Shown in pieces: positions 33,557 to 41,307 of a stretch of DNA of 64,000 nucleotides. Made by a program: the position numbers and the translations under genes. The notes beneath the pieces were generated by a model. It did not search any database. It was not told the DNA's origin and saw nothing but the letters and a program-made list of their open reading frames with translations. Source of the DNA: G051132615 sp051132615 (GTDB lineage Bacteria > Pseudomonadota > Gammaproteobacteria > Burkholderiales > Neisseriaceae). Where the stretch lies: contig NZ_CP152375.1 of NCBI RefSeq assembly GCF_051132615.1, forward strand, positions 310,001-374,000, read 5' to 3'. The stretch's first letter is position 1, and each line of letters starts with the position of its first letter.

Positions 33557-33807
33557 TCATATTAAATAAGCAATTATTCATTGATTGCTTATTTAATATG
33601 ACATTAAATATAATCTTGGTACGACAACCACGCAAATGTCAGGCTTTCAAGCAATAATATATGTTGATTATTCATGGCCTTTAGACTTTTTAGAGGTCAT
33701 GGGTAAAAACACATAATTGCTTAATAATTAAGCAATGTAATGATTATGATTTAATTCTGAATGTTAGCGATCATTTTCACAAAATTATCCACAGTTTTTG
33801 TGGATAA
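33557..33807. other. Palindrome-rich, origin-like region with two DnaA boxes
   Basis: No gene. An 18-bp inverted repeat has arms 33557-33574 and 33584-33601. A GGCCTTTA/TAGAGGTC hairpin lies at 33676-33698, and a 21-bp palindrome with core GCTTAATAATTAAGC is at 33716-33736. At 33785-33793 and 33799-33807 are two perfect consensus DnaA boxes, TTATCCACA and TGTGGATAA, in inverted orientation five bases apart. AT-rich DNA, palindromes and DnaA boxes next to the DUF3577 replication gene suggest a replication origin of the excised element. Confidence 0.5.
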
Positions 33808-33821
33808 CTAAAAGAATTTAT

Positions 33822-33964
33822 ATGTTTTGTTTATTTCATCAAAAAATAAACTGTTATCCAGTTCGTTTTAAGGATAGCCACCATTAGGTGAATGAACCCT
33901 TTTTTAATCTTGATTGATCACAATGATCAGTTGATGCTGGTAATCGTTATGGCCAGCTTCTTTC
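33822..33964 (+). ncRNA. Structured leader copy 4
   Basis: ATGTTTTG, stem P0 GTTTATTT/AAATAAAC, hairpin P1 TTATCC/GGATAG, hairpin P2 ACC/GGT. The pseudoknot strands are TTCGTT in the loop and AATGAA downstream: a C-to-T change that keeps pairing by a G-U pair. P4 TGATC/GATCA and P5 GCTGG/CCAGC follow. Controls the small gene at 34032 and probably the DUF4116 gene after it. Confidence 0.7.
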
Positions 33965-34031
33965 AACCCTATGGGGATATATTATCTCCATCAGGGGTAT
34001 ATATATCCCCTTTTTTTATTGGAGATATATT
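33965..34031 (+). promoter_or_regulatory. Three-arm RNA switch element for the gene at 34032
   Basis: A GGGGATATAT (33973-33982), B ATATATCCCC (34001-34010) plus T7, C GGAGATATAT (34021-34030) next to ATG. Confidence 0.7.
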
Positions 34032-34217
34032 ATGACTCAATTTGGCACAATAGCAGCATTACCTTTAGAAATTTTGCATTCTGCAAATGGTTTTTATATT
34101 GGTACTTTTGATGAAGATGGACCTGTTAGCCGTGAATCTGTAGAGTATTATGAAACTGAAGATGCTGCACTGTATGCTTTAGAAAACAACTTATTTACTC
34201 AAAGACTAAACCCTTAA
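34032..34217 (+). CDS. Small protein, paralogue of the gene at 18574
   Basis: 61 residues. LEILHSANGFYIGTFDEDGP, VSRESVEYYETEDAA and ALENNLFTQ match the protein encoded after topB. Start fixed by the Shine-Dalgarno inside arm C. Family unknown; likely a small beta-rich soluble protein. First gene of a leader-controlled pair with the DUF4116 gene. Confidence 0.65.
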   Translation: MTQFGTIAALPLEILHSANGFYIGTFDEDGPVSRESVEYYETEDAALYALENNLFTQRLNP

Positions 34218-34226
34218 TTTTATGAC

Positions 34227-34299
34227 AACCCTATTGGGGATATATTATCCTCATTGGGATTGATATATCTCCTTTTAATTATTTAATTTGGAGATAATC
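34227..34299 (+). promoter_or_regulatory. Three-arm RNA switch element for the DUF4116 gene at 34300
   Basis: A GGGGATATAT (34236-34245), B ATATATCTCC (34263-34272) then TTTT, C GGAGATAATC (34290-34299) adjoining ATG. B has CTCC here, so it pairs better with C than in other copies. Confidence 0.65.
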
Positions 34300-35328
34300 A
34301 TGCAAAATTTAATTCATAAATACGTAAAATCTATTGCTAAACTTTGTTCAAACAACATTGTTACACCTAAAATTTCATCATATGAAGAACATGATACTTT
34401 TTATGGTGAAAAATCTGAATATGACCTGTGCTTTAATGTATTGGCTCATATTCAAGTTCAAACACCTGAAATTTGTATGAATATGGTTAAAGCGCATGGA
34501 TATGCTCTGAAACATGTTCATCAACAAACTGAAGAAATATGTTTGGCTGCTGTAAAAAACAATGGTTTTGCTTTACAGTTTGTTGAAGAGCAAACCTTTG
34601 ACATGTGTCTTGCTGCTGTTGAACAATGTGGCCTAGCCATACAATTTGTCAAAGAACAAACTGAAGAGATTTGTTTAACTGCTGTTAGACAAGATGGTAT
34701 GGCTCTAAAGCACGTTTTAGTACAAACTCCTGAGATATGTAGCCTTGCCGTAAAAGAAAATGGTATTGCGTTACAATTTGTTGAAGAGCAAACCTTTGAC
34801 ATTTGTCTTGCTGCTGTTGAGCAATGTGGCCTAGCCATACAATTTGTCAAAGAGCAATCTGAAGAAATATGTTTGGCTGCTATTAACAATAATGGACAGG
34901 CTCTCCAGTTTGTACAAAATCAGACAGATGTAATTTGTTTAGCTGCGGTACAAAAAGAAGGTTACCTACTAAGGTATGTAGAAAGGCAAACACCTGAAAT
35001 TTGTTTAGCAGCTGTTCATAAACGAGGTCTTGTTTTAGAGCTTGTTCAAGAACAAACAGATGATATTTGTTTAGCTGCGGTGACTAATGCAGGAATGGCT
35101 TTACAATTTGTTAAAGAGCAGTCTGAAGAGATTTGTTTGGCTGCTGTGAAGCAAGATGGAGAGGCTTTACAATTTGTGCATACTCAGACAGAAAAAATCT
35201 GTTTGGCTGCGGTTAACAGTAATATTTACAGTAGTGTTCATGCTCTTAAGTTTGTGAATAATCAAACTGAAGAAATATGTAAAACTGTATCTGAATCTTT
35301 GAACATTCTTTTTAAAGATTATCTTTGA
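34300..35328 (+). CDS. DUF4116 repeat protein
   Basis: 342 residues from ATG at 34300 (Shine-Dalgarno GGAG). From about residue 45 the protein is built of about ten repeats of roughly 24 residues following the pattern QTxEICLAAVxxxGxALQFVxE, the DUF4116 repeat. Each should form a helical hairpin, giving a solenoid for protein binding. Two stretches are almost identical (EEQTFD(M/I)CLAAVEQCGLAIQ), which points to recent internal duplication. A paralogue follows at 35623. Role unknown; no secretion signal. Confidence 0.8.
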   Translation: MQNLIHKYVKSIAKLCSNNIVTPKISSYEEHDTFYGEKSEYDLCFNVLAHIQVQTPEICMNMVKAHGYALKHVHQQTEEICLAAVKNNGFALQFVEEQTFDMCLAAVEQCGLAIQFVKEQTEEICLTAVRQDGMALKHVLVQTPEICSLAVKENGIALQFVEEQTFDICLAAVEQCGLAIQFVKEQSEEICLAAINNNGQALQFVQNQTDVICLAAVQKEGYLLRYVERQTPEICLAAVHKRGLVLELVQEQTDDICLAAVTNAGMALQFVKEQSEEICLAAVKQDGEALQFVHTQTEKICLAAVNSNIYSSVHALKFVNNQTEEICKTVSESLNILFKDYL

Positions 35329-35348
35329 TTCTAAAACAGTATGAACCC

Positions 35349-35397
35349 CTTAAACCTACTTAGTAGGTTTTCTTAAATAGGTATATTTAAGAAAGCT
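35349..35397 (+). terminator. Tandem hairpins after the DUF4116 gene
   Basis: AAACCTAC/GTAGGTTT forms one hairpin, and TTTCTTAAAT/ATTTAAGAAA the next. The U-run is weak. The same double-hairpin tail follows the gene ending at 36480 and, with other sequence, the helicase gene ending at 40307. Confidence 0.6.
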
Positions 35398-35412
35398 TAT
35401 TATTGGTTTTAT

Positions 35413-35555
35413 ATGTTTTGTATGTTTCATTCAAAAATATATGTGTTGTTCAGTCCGAACTCAGGAACAACTACCCTTTTGGGTATTCGGGCCTTTCTAT
35501 GAAACTTGACTGATCACTAGATCAGTTGTTGCTGGTAGTCGTTATGCCCAGCTTC
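35413..35555 (+). ncRNA. Structured leader copy 5
   Basis: ATGTTTTG, P0 GTATGTTT/AAATATAT with G-U pairs, P1 GTTGTTC/GAACAAC, P2 ACCC/GGGT, pseudoknot CCGAA with TTCGG, P4 TGATC/GATCA, P5 GCTGG/CCAGC. The core is nearly identical to copy 3. Confidence 0.7.
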
Positions 35556-35557
35556 TT

Positions 35558-35622
35558 TAACCCTATGGGGATATATTTATCCTCATATGGGATTGATATA
35601 TCCCCTTTTTTGGAGATATATC
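35558..35622 (+). promoter_or_regulatory. Three-arm RNA switch element for the DUF4116 gene at 35623
   Basis: A GGGGATATAT (35567-35576), B ATATATCCCC (35596-35605) plus T6, C GGAGATATAT (35612-35621). Confidence 0.7.
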
Positions 35623-36480
35623 ATGACTAATCAAGCCTTTTTAGCTTCAGTAAAACAAAATGGATCAGCTTTATTTTTTCTCTCTCCAGAGTTTAAAACT
35701 AAAGAAATCTGTTTGGCTGCTGTTAAACAAGATGGTATGGCTTTATGTTTTGTACCTACAGAACTTAGAACACAAGAAGTTTGTTTAGAGGCCGTGAAGC
35801 AAGATGGATGGGCTTTAGTATATGTTCCTATTCAAACTGATGATTTATGTTTAGAAGCCGTTAAACAAAATGGCTTTGCCTTACAATATGTACATCATCA
35901 AACCGATGAAATTTGTATGTATGCTGTGAAACAAAATGGTCATGCCTTGCAATTTGTTCAGAAGCAAACACAAGAGATCTGTGAGAAAGCTGTTCGACAA
36001 AACGGATCGGCATTAGAGTTCGTGCTTAAACAAACTGAAGAAATCTGTACAGCTGCGGTGCAAACATATGGTTTGGCATTACAGTATGTGCGAAAACAAA
36101 CTGAAGAAATCTGTATAGCAGCAGCGAAACAAAATGGATTATCTTTGGAGTTTGTAAAAGTGCAAACTGATGCAATTTGCTTTGTTGCTGTTAAAAATAA
36201 CCCTAGAGCGTTAACTCTTGTTTATAAGCAAACAGATGATATCTGTTTAGTGGCAGTTAAAACTCAAGGTTGGGCATTGCAACATGTACAAAGGCAAACT
36301 CCCCAAATATGTTTAGCTGCGGTGCAACAAGATGGTATGGCATTAGAGTATGTAAAAGAGCAATCATATGATATTTCATTGGCTGCAATTGAGCAGAATA
36401 CAGCGGCGTTGCAGTTTGATAATCTATTACCACTTGATGTTCGTCTAAAAACACTTAAACAAAATAATCAATTGTTGTGA
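35623..36480 (+). CDS. DUF4116 repeat protein, second copy
   Basis: 285 residues from ATG at 35623. About ten DUF4116 repeats (for example QTEEICTAAVQTYGLALQYV, QTDDICLVAVKTQGWALQHV). The repeats are more diverged from each other than in the copy at 34300, and the N-terminal part differs, so this is an older duplicate with its own leader and three-arm element. Likely a solenoid for protein contacts. Function unknown. Confidence 0.8.
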   Translation: MTNQAFLASVKQNGSALFFLSPEFKTKEICLAAVKQDGMALCFVPTELRTQEVCLEAVKQDGWALVYVPIQTDDLCLEAVKQNGFALQYVHHQTDEICMYAVKQNGHALQFVQKQTQEICEKAVRQNGSALEFVLKQTEEICTAAVQTYGLALQYVRKQTEEICIAAAKQNGLSLEFVKVQTDAICFVAVKNNPRALTLVYKQTDDICLVAVKTQGWALQHVQRQTPQICLAAVQQDGMALEYVKEQSYDISLAAIEQNTAALQFDNLLPLDVRLKTLKQNNQLL

Positions 36481-36488
36481 TGAACAAT

Positions 36489-36537
36489 TAAACCTACTTT
36501 ATAGTAGGTTTTCTTAAGTAATAATATTTAAGAAAAC
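36489..36537 (+). terminator. Tandem hairpins after the second DUF4116 gene
   Basis: AAACCTAC/GTAGGTTT followed by TTTTCTTAA/TTAAGAAAA. Same arrangement as at 35349-35397. Confidence 0.55.
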
Positions 36538-36554
36538 GTATTATTTGGTTTTAT

Positions 36555-36699
36555 ATGTTTTGTTTATTTCATCAAAAAATAAACTGTTATCCAGTTCGTT
36601 GTGTGGATAACCATCTTTGCAGATGAACGAGCCTTTTTATTAATCTTGACTGATCGTTAGATCAGTTGTCGCTGGTAGTCGTTATGGCCAGCTTATTTT
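36555..36699 (+). ncRNA. Structured leader copy 6
   Basis: ATGTTTTG, P0 GTTTATTT/AAATAAAC, P1 GTTATCC/GGATAAC, P2 CATCT/AGATG, pseudoknot TCGTT with AACGA, then CCTTTTTAT, P4 TGATC/GATCA and P5 GCTGG/CCAGC. With copy 7 the most regular example. It heads a run of three genes (36765, 37183 and 37839). Confidence 0.75.
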
Positions 36700-36764
36700 A
36701 ACCCTATGGGGATATATTTATCCTCATATGGGATTGATATATCCCTTTTTTTTGGAGATATATC
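36700..36764 (+). promoter_or_regulatory. Three-arm RNA switch element for the gene at 36765
   Basis: A GGGGATATAT (36708-36717), B ATATATCCC (36737-36745) plus T8, C GGAGATATAT (36754-36763). Confidence 0.7.
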
Positions 36765-37103
36765 ATGGTCGTACTTAACGCTATTCCGAACGTCAAAAAT
36801 TTACAGTTTGGGAATGTTTTGAAACATAGGGTCAATGGTTGGCAAGCTATATATATTTGCCAAACTCAAGAACCTGTTAAAAATCTGGCATATTATCTTT
36901 ATGGTTTGATACCTGGTGTTGTTCCAAAAGAAGAGAACCGTTATTGGCTTGTTTCCTTTGATGGCGATCAACAGTTTAGTTTTACTGAAAAAGAGTTGGC
37001 GCAACAATTTGCTTTTCGAGGTCAAACATTAAGTAGTAATGAGCTTTCAGATAGATTTAAAGTACATGAAGAAAACTTAAATTGTGTTTCTGTGTACAGC
37101 TAA
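36765..37103 (+). CDS. Hypothetical protein (112 aa)
   Basis: Soluble mixed alpha/beta protein (LKHRVNGWQAIYICQTQE, RYWLVSFDGDQQFSFTEKEL). Start fixed by Shine-Dalgarno GGAG within arm C. No recognised family. First gene downstream of leader copy 6; the following two genes have only their own three-arm elements. Confidence 0.6.
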   Translation: MVVLNAIPNVKNLQFGNVLKHRVNGWQAIYICQTQEPVKNLAYYLYGLIPGVVPKEENRYWLVSFDGDQQFSFTEKELAQQFAFRGQTLSSNELSDRFKVHEENLNCVSVYS

Positions 37104-37121
37104 TCATTTTTAACCAATTTT

Positions 37122-37182
37122 TAACCCAAAAGGGAAACATGCCCTTTTGGGGTGTGTTCCCTTATTTCTTAAGGGAACATAT
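37122..37182 (+). promoter_or_regulatory. Three-arm RNA switch element, variant sequence, for the gene at 37183
   Basis: A AAGGGAAACATGCC (37129-37142), B GGTGTGTTCCCTT (37151-37163), C AAGGGAACATAT (37171-37182) touching ATG. The core is completely different from GGGGATATAT, yet A and C are both complementary to B. Strong covariation example. Confidence 0.7.
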
Positions 37183-37764
37183 ATGAACAAATTATATAAA
37201 ATCAATTTTGGGAATCTGTTTACAGATGCTTTTGTAACGGATGAGTCTAACAGGTTACTTTTTGCCAGTATCATAGGTAGAAATGCTGATATTCAATCTT
37301 TTATTGCAACCATTCAATTAAAAAAAATGGAAAACTTAACAATAAGAGAAGAAGATCCCGATGATCCTCGTTGTGAAATTGTGGGTCGTTGGCATGACTT
37401 TAGAAGTCAGTCAGAGCATTTAGAAAAAGTAATTACTAAAGTGACCACTCGTGACTTTGGTGTATTGGAGCATCTATTCCTATTCGATAAGAAACTCAAT
37501 CATTTAGATTATGGGACCAAATCAACTTGGATGGTTGGACAATCACAAGATGAATTAGATCAGTATATGTGGAGCAATATTAAAACATTGTCTGATATTC
37601 CCTTACTGGACAGTTGGCAAGACACAATTGTAGATATGCTTAATGAAACGATTACTTACCCTAAAAATATGGTCGGTAATATTTGTTTATGTCATTTACG
37701 ATTGCCTGATACATTTGATCAAGATGTTTCTGATCGAGTTAAATCAGGTCAACTTACAGTGTAA
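37183..37764 (+). CDS. Hypothetical protein (193 aa)
   Basis: Starts MNKLYKINFGNLFTDAFVTD. Soluble, with TIREEDPDDPRCEIVGRWHD and a Trp/Asp-rich centre. Arm C supplies the Shine-Dalgarno (AAGGGA). No recognised family. Precedes the SNF2-type helicase and is probably cotranscribed with it. Confidence 0.6.
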   Translation: MNKLYKINFGNLFTDAFVTDESNRLLFASIIGRNADIQSFIATIQLKKMENLTIREEDPDDPRCEIVGRWHDFRSQSEHLEKVITKVTTRDFGVLEHLFLFDKKLNHLDYGTKSTWMVGQSQDELDQYMWSNIKTLSDIPLLDSWQDTIVDMLNETITYPKNMVGNICLCHLRLPDTFDQDVSDRVKSGQLTV

Positions 37765-37778
37765 TCATAATTAATTTC

Positions 37779-37838
37779 CTACCCCTAGTGGAGCAAACTC
37801 CACAGGGAGCATTGCTCCTATTTTTTTGGAGCAATAAA
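37779..37838 (+). promoter_or_regulatory. Three-arm RNA switch element, variant sequence, for the helicase gene
   Basis: A GGAGCAA (37790-37796), B ATTGCTCC (37811-37818) then a T7 run, C GGAGCAAT (37828-37835). B and C pair perfectly over eight bases across the T-run. Confidence 0.7.
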
Positions 37839-40307
37839 ATGTTAGCAGAAATTCAAACTAATCAAACTTTAACTTGGGTTCCTTTGGACTACTCTTCAGA
37901 TGAACTGCAATTTGTAAAATCCCCTATTTCTCAAGCGATCATTGATCAACCAGAAATAACAGATCCAAACTCGTTTTCACTTAAAACATTTTTAGATGAA
38001 TTTGGCCATGGTTTATTTGATGCAGCAGTCGCTCAAAATCAACCAGTCTATAAAGGACAAATCAATCCAAAGTATCAGGATAGATTAAAAAGTTTAACTC
38101 GTTCTTTATATGAGCCACAGGAAAAAGCAGTAGGTGCGGTTATGGAGTTGCTTGTCAACGAAAAACAGCCAGCTGCAATCATCAATGGTGAAATGGGTAC
38201 AGGTAAAACAATGATGTCTATTGCGATATCTAGCCTGATGCACGATGAAGGTTTTAAGAGAACGATGGTGTTATGTCCACCACACTTAGTATATAAGTGG
38301 CGCAGAGAAATTTTAGCCACTGTACCTAATGCAAGAGTGTGGATTTTAAATGGGCCAGATACTTTATTAAAACTTGTCCAGTTTCGTCAATTATTTAATA
38401 ACAACCGTGGTGAATCTGATGTACCTGAGTATTTTATTATGGGCCGCATTAGAATGCGTATGGGCTATCATTGGCGTATTTCATATTATAAAAAATATGA
38501 ATACCAATACGTAAAAAAATATGACGAAGAAGGTGTCGCTCAAAGAGTCTTGGAAAAACAAGCACGATTTACTTGCCCTTGTTGTGGAAAAGAAATTCGT
38601 GATCAGGACGGCAAATTAATCATAGGTGAGGCTCAATTACGTGCATTTTTATCTGAAGAAAGAAGATTTTGTAAAGAAGAACTTCTTCAGAAAAAAGATG
38701 CTTCAGGTAAGTTGTTAGAAGCCAAAAGATGTAATACCCCTTTATGGACACTTTGTCGCAAAGATTCTGAAGCTGTTATTACTCCAGAAAAACTTGTATT
38801 TAACCAGCTGATCAAGCTACCAACCATAGGTGAAAAGACAGCACATAAATTAATAGATACTTTTGGCTCCGAAACTGTAGCCGATATTCTTGAAAAAAAT
38901 GTGATGGCTTTTGCTAACCTACTCGATCATCAAGGAAACTTTGTATTTACTGACGCACAGGCCAGAAGGCTTGAAAGAGCATTAGGTAATGTGGAGTTTT
39001 CTGTTGGTCAAGGTGGATATCAAGCTACTGAGTATATTAAACGTTATTTACCTAAAAATTACTTTGGGTTTTTAATTGTTGATGAAGCTCATGAGTATAA
39101 AAACTATGGTACAGCCCAAGGGCAAGCAATGGGGGTACTTTGTAGATGTGTCAATAAAATATTGGCATTAACAGGTACACTTATGGGCGGTTATGCTGAA
39201 GATATCTTTTATTTATTATGGCGTTTAAATCCACGCATGATGATGGAAGATGGTTTTAGTTATAACAAAAGCCGTTCATTGGGTTCCGCTAGTATGGCTT
39301 TTATGCGTGAATATGGCGTATTGAAAGAAACGATACGAACAGGTTTATGTGATGAATCAGGTAGTTTTACATCATCCAAAGCCAAACGTTCTACAGTATC
39401 AATTAGCAAAGCACCTGGTTTTAGCCCATTAGCGATTATTCGTTATATTCTACCCATAACAGTATTTGTCAAACTCAGTGAGTTTGGTGAAGGTATTCTG
39501 CCAGAATATGATGAAATTTTCAGAAGCATTTCACTCAGTGAAGAGCAAGAGAATGAATATCGTCAAATGGAAAATAGGTTGATGTCTTTGCTAAGGAGTA
39601 CGTTAAAAAAAGGCGATACAAGTTTAACCAGTACCGTAATTAACGCATTGTTGTCATGGCCAGAAACGTGCTATGAAGATCTATCACTTGTTTGGAAACG
39701 TAAAGACAAGGAAATTTATTCAATAGCAAAAATCGTTGATGAATTGACACCAACGCCAAAAGAAGCAGATGTAATTGATGTCATTAAACAGGAGTTGGCA
39801 CAAGGTCGTAAAGTGCTTGTTTATACTGTTTACTCAGGTATCAAAGATACAGCAACAAGACTAAAAAACTTGTTGAAAAATATTGGTATCAAAGCAGCAG
39901 TATTAAAAGCTTCTGTGAAATCAGAGGAACGTGAGGACTGGGTAGCAGAACAGTTAGATAAAGGTGTTCAAGTTGTTATTTGTAACCCTGAGTTAGTAAA
40001 AACAGGTTTAGATTTACTTGAATTTCCATCGATCTACTTTATGACTACAGGTTATAACGTTTACACCTTAATGCAAGCTGCTAGACGTTCTTGGCGAATT
40101 GGCCAAACTGAAAATGTTAGAGTGTATTTTGGAGGGTATGATGACTCTGCCCAAGAAACATGCTTAAAACTAATGGCACAGAAGATTTCGGTTACTCAGT
40201 CTACTTCAGGTGATATGCCTGAATGTGGTTTGGATATATTGAATGAATCAAGTGAATCAGTTGAGGTTGAATTGGCTAGGAAGTTGATGGAAAAAAAAGC
40301 AGCGTAG
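37839..40307 (+). CDS. SNF2-type helicase/ATPase with zinc-finger insertion
   Basis: 822 residues from ATG at 37839. Motif I GEMGTGKT at residues 117-124, DEAH box in FLIVDEAHEYKNYG, motif III in ALTGTLMGGYAED, and the C-terminal helicase domain ending in NVYTLMQAARRSWRIGQTENV (motif VI). Between motifs I and II lies an insertion with CPCCGKE and further cysteines (zinc finger) and a helix-hairpin-helix-like stretch LPTIGEKTAHKLIDTFG. Helicases of this kind are a usual part of SPI-7/PFGI-1 ICE backbones. Probably remodels protein-DNA complexes on the element. Confidence 0.82.
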   Translation: MLAEIQTNQTLTWVPLDYSSDELQFVKSPISQAIIDQPEITDPNSFSLKTFLDEFGHGLFDAAVAQNQPVYKGQINPKYQDRLKSLTRSLYEPQEKAVGAVMELLVNEKQPAAIINGEMGTGKTMMSIAISSLMHDEGFKRTMVLCPPHLVYKWRREILATVPNARVWILNGPDTLLKLVQFRQLFNNNRGESDVPEYFIMGRIRMRMGYHWRISYYKKYEYQYVKKYDEEGVAQRVLEKQARFTCPCCGKEIRDQDGKLIIGEAQLRAFLSEERRFCKEELLQKKDASGKLLEAKRCNTPLWTLCRKDSEAVITPEKLVFNQLIKLPTIGEKTAHKLIDTFGSETVADILEKNVMAFANLLDHQGNFVFTDAQARRLERALGNVEFSVGQGGYQATEYIKRYLPKNYFGFLIVDEAHEYKNYGTAQGQAMGVLCRCVNKILALTGTLMGGYAEDIFYLLWRLNPRMMMEDGFSYNKSRSLGSASMAFMREYGVLKETIRTGLCDESGSFTSSKAKRSTVSISKAPGFSPLAIIRYILPITVFVKLSEFGEGILPEYDEIFRSISLSEEQENEYRQMENRLMSLLRSTLKKGDTSLTSTVINALLSWPETCYEDLSLVWKRKDKEIYSIAKIVDELTPTPKEADVIDVIKQELAQGRKVLVYTVYSGIKDTATRLKNLLKNIGIKAAVLKASVKSEEREDWVAEQLDKGVQVVICNPELVKTGLDLLEFPSIYFMTTGYNVYTLMQAARRSWRIGQTENVRVYFGGYDDSAQETCLKLMAQKISVTQSTSGDMPECGLDILNESSESVEVELARKLMEKKAA

Positions 40308-40314
40308 TAACCCT

Positions 40315-40378
40315 AAACCCACGTAAGTGGGTTTCCTAAAGGGCTATTTTTAAAAGTAAATTGCTTTTAGGAAACCTA
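40315..40378 (+). terminator. Competing hairpins after the helicase gene
   Basis: AAACCCAC (40315-40322) pairs with GTGGGTTT (40327-40334). In turn GGTTTCCTAAA, which overlaps that second arm, can pair with TTTTAGGAAACC about 30 bases later. The two foldings exclude each other. Position and form match the tails at 35349 and 36489. Confidence 0.5.
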
Positions 40379-40401
40379 TTTGTTAAGATATAACACATTA
40401 C

Positions 40402-40608
40402 ATGTTTTGTTTATTTCATTAAAAAATAAACTGTTATCTAGTTCGTTGTGTGGATAACCATCTTTGTAGATGAACGAGCCTTTTTATGAATCCTATTTGG
40501 CTATTTTGCCATACTTTTTAATTTGACTAGCTTTAGTCTAGTTGTAGATCTAACTTTAACTGGCTTTTAGTCAGTTGTTGCTGGCAATCGTTATGGCCAG
40601 CATTTTTT
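40402..40608 (+). ncRNA. Structured leader copy 7
   Basis: ATGTTTTG, P0 GTTTATTT/AAATAAAC, P1 TTATC/GATAA, P2 CATCT/AGATG, pseudoknot TCGTT with AACGA, CCTTTTTATGAATCC. An extra 60-base stretch with TAGTC-type repeats is inserted before P4 (CTGGC...GTCAG) and P5 GCTGG/CCAGC. Heads the run of genes from 40680. Confidence 0.7.
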
Positions 40609-40609
40609 A

Positions 40610-40679
40610 AACCCTATGGGGCAATTACTATGCCCTTGTGGGAGTAACTGCCTCTTTTTTATTTTTGGAGGCTGTTATT
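40610..40679 (+). promoter_or_regulatory. Three-arm RNA switch element, variant sequence, for the DUF3275 gene
   Basis: A GGGGCAATTAC (40618-40628), B GTAACTGCCTC (40644-40654) plus T6, C GGAGGCTGTTAT (40667-40678). All three arms changed together relative to the GGGGATATAT version. Confidence 0.7.
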
Positions 40680-41258
40680 ATGTCAATCAATGTTCGTGGT
40701 ACCTTAAATGTTGCTGAAGTTCCGATGAAAAATGGCGGTACATTTTGTACTGGAGAGTTAGTAACTGCTGTAGGTAAATTTGTTCTCAAACACAATGTAT
40801 TAAGTCAATTTCAAACTGGTTCATATGAAGGTGATTTTATTATCGAAAGTATCTATATGGCTACTAAGATAGTAAGAAATGCCTCATATACTGAATTACG
40901 TGCCAGTTTAGATTGGGAAGCATTGGCTTTGTTATCTGAAGGCGAATTGGATAGTTCTTCTCAAGCTTCATTAGAAGCCATAGGTAATATTGAAGAGCAT
41001 TTCGATGATCAACCAGAAAATATCATTAATGAAGAAAAACCTAAACCTCAACAATCACTTTCTGATGATGAGGATCTCATTTGTGATGAAGAAACATTGC
41101 TTAGTGCAATTCAAAATAAAGCTTCAATAATTAAACTTGATAGCTCATTAGGTAGAGGGGAATTCGTTCGACTAAAAGATATTGTTAAGAACACCAAAAA
41201 ATATCAATACAAGAGCGAAAAAATGAGTTGGATTCTTCTTTCAGAAGAAGCTGCTTAA
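40680..41258 (+). CDS. DUF3275 family ICE protein
   Basis: 192 residues. N-terminal domain SINVRGTLNVAEVPMKNGG, TGELVTAVGKFVLK and GDFIIESIYMATKIV fit DUF3275, a family found in ICEs of this class next to the DUF3577 and helicase genes. The centre is acidic (DDQPENIINEEKPKPQQSLSDDED), and the C-terminus (FVRLKDIVKNTKKYQYKSEKMSWIL) looks like a small second domain. Function unknown. Confidence 0.65.
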   Translation: MSINVRGTLNVAEVPMKNGGTFCTGELVTAVGKFVLKHNVLSQFQTGSYEGDFIIESIYMATKIVRNASYTELRASLDWEALALLSEGELDSSSQASLEAIGNIEEHFDDQPENIINEEKPKPQQSLSDDEDLICDEETLLSAIQNKASIIKLDSSLGRGEFVRLKDIVKNTKKYQYKSEKMSWILLSEEAA

Positions 41259-41307
41259 CCACTTAAAGGGGATTGTTTCAATCCCCTTCTACCAAAAGGA
41301 CAAGATC
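41259..41307 (+). promoter_or_regulatory. Reduced element (A and B arms only) before the gene at 41308
   Basis: GGGGATTG (41268-41275) pairs with CAATCCCC (41279-41286). The third arm is not complementary here; the Shine-Dalgarno AAAGGA is unrelated to arm A. This is the only gene in the run without a clear C arm and is a natural control. Confidence 0.55.

Noticed and set aside
30466..40608. Leader RNAs as known hammerhead or pistol ribozymes
   Set aside because: The conserved CUGAUGA/GAAA core of hammerheads is absent and the order of stems differs from pistol; self-cleavage remains untested.
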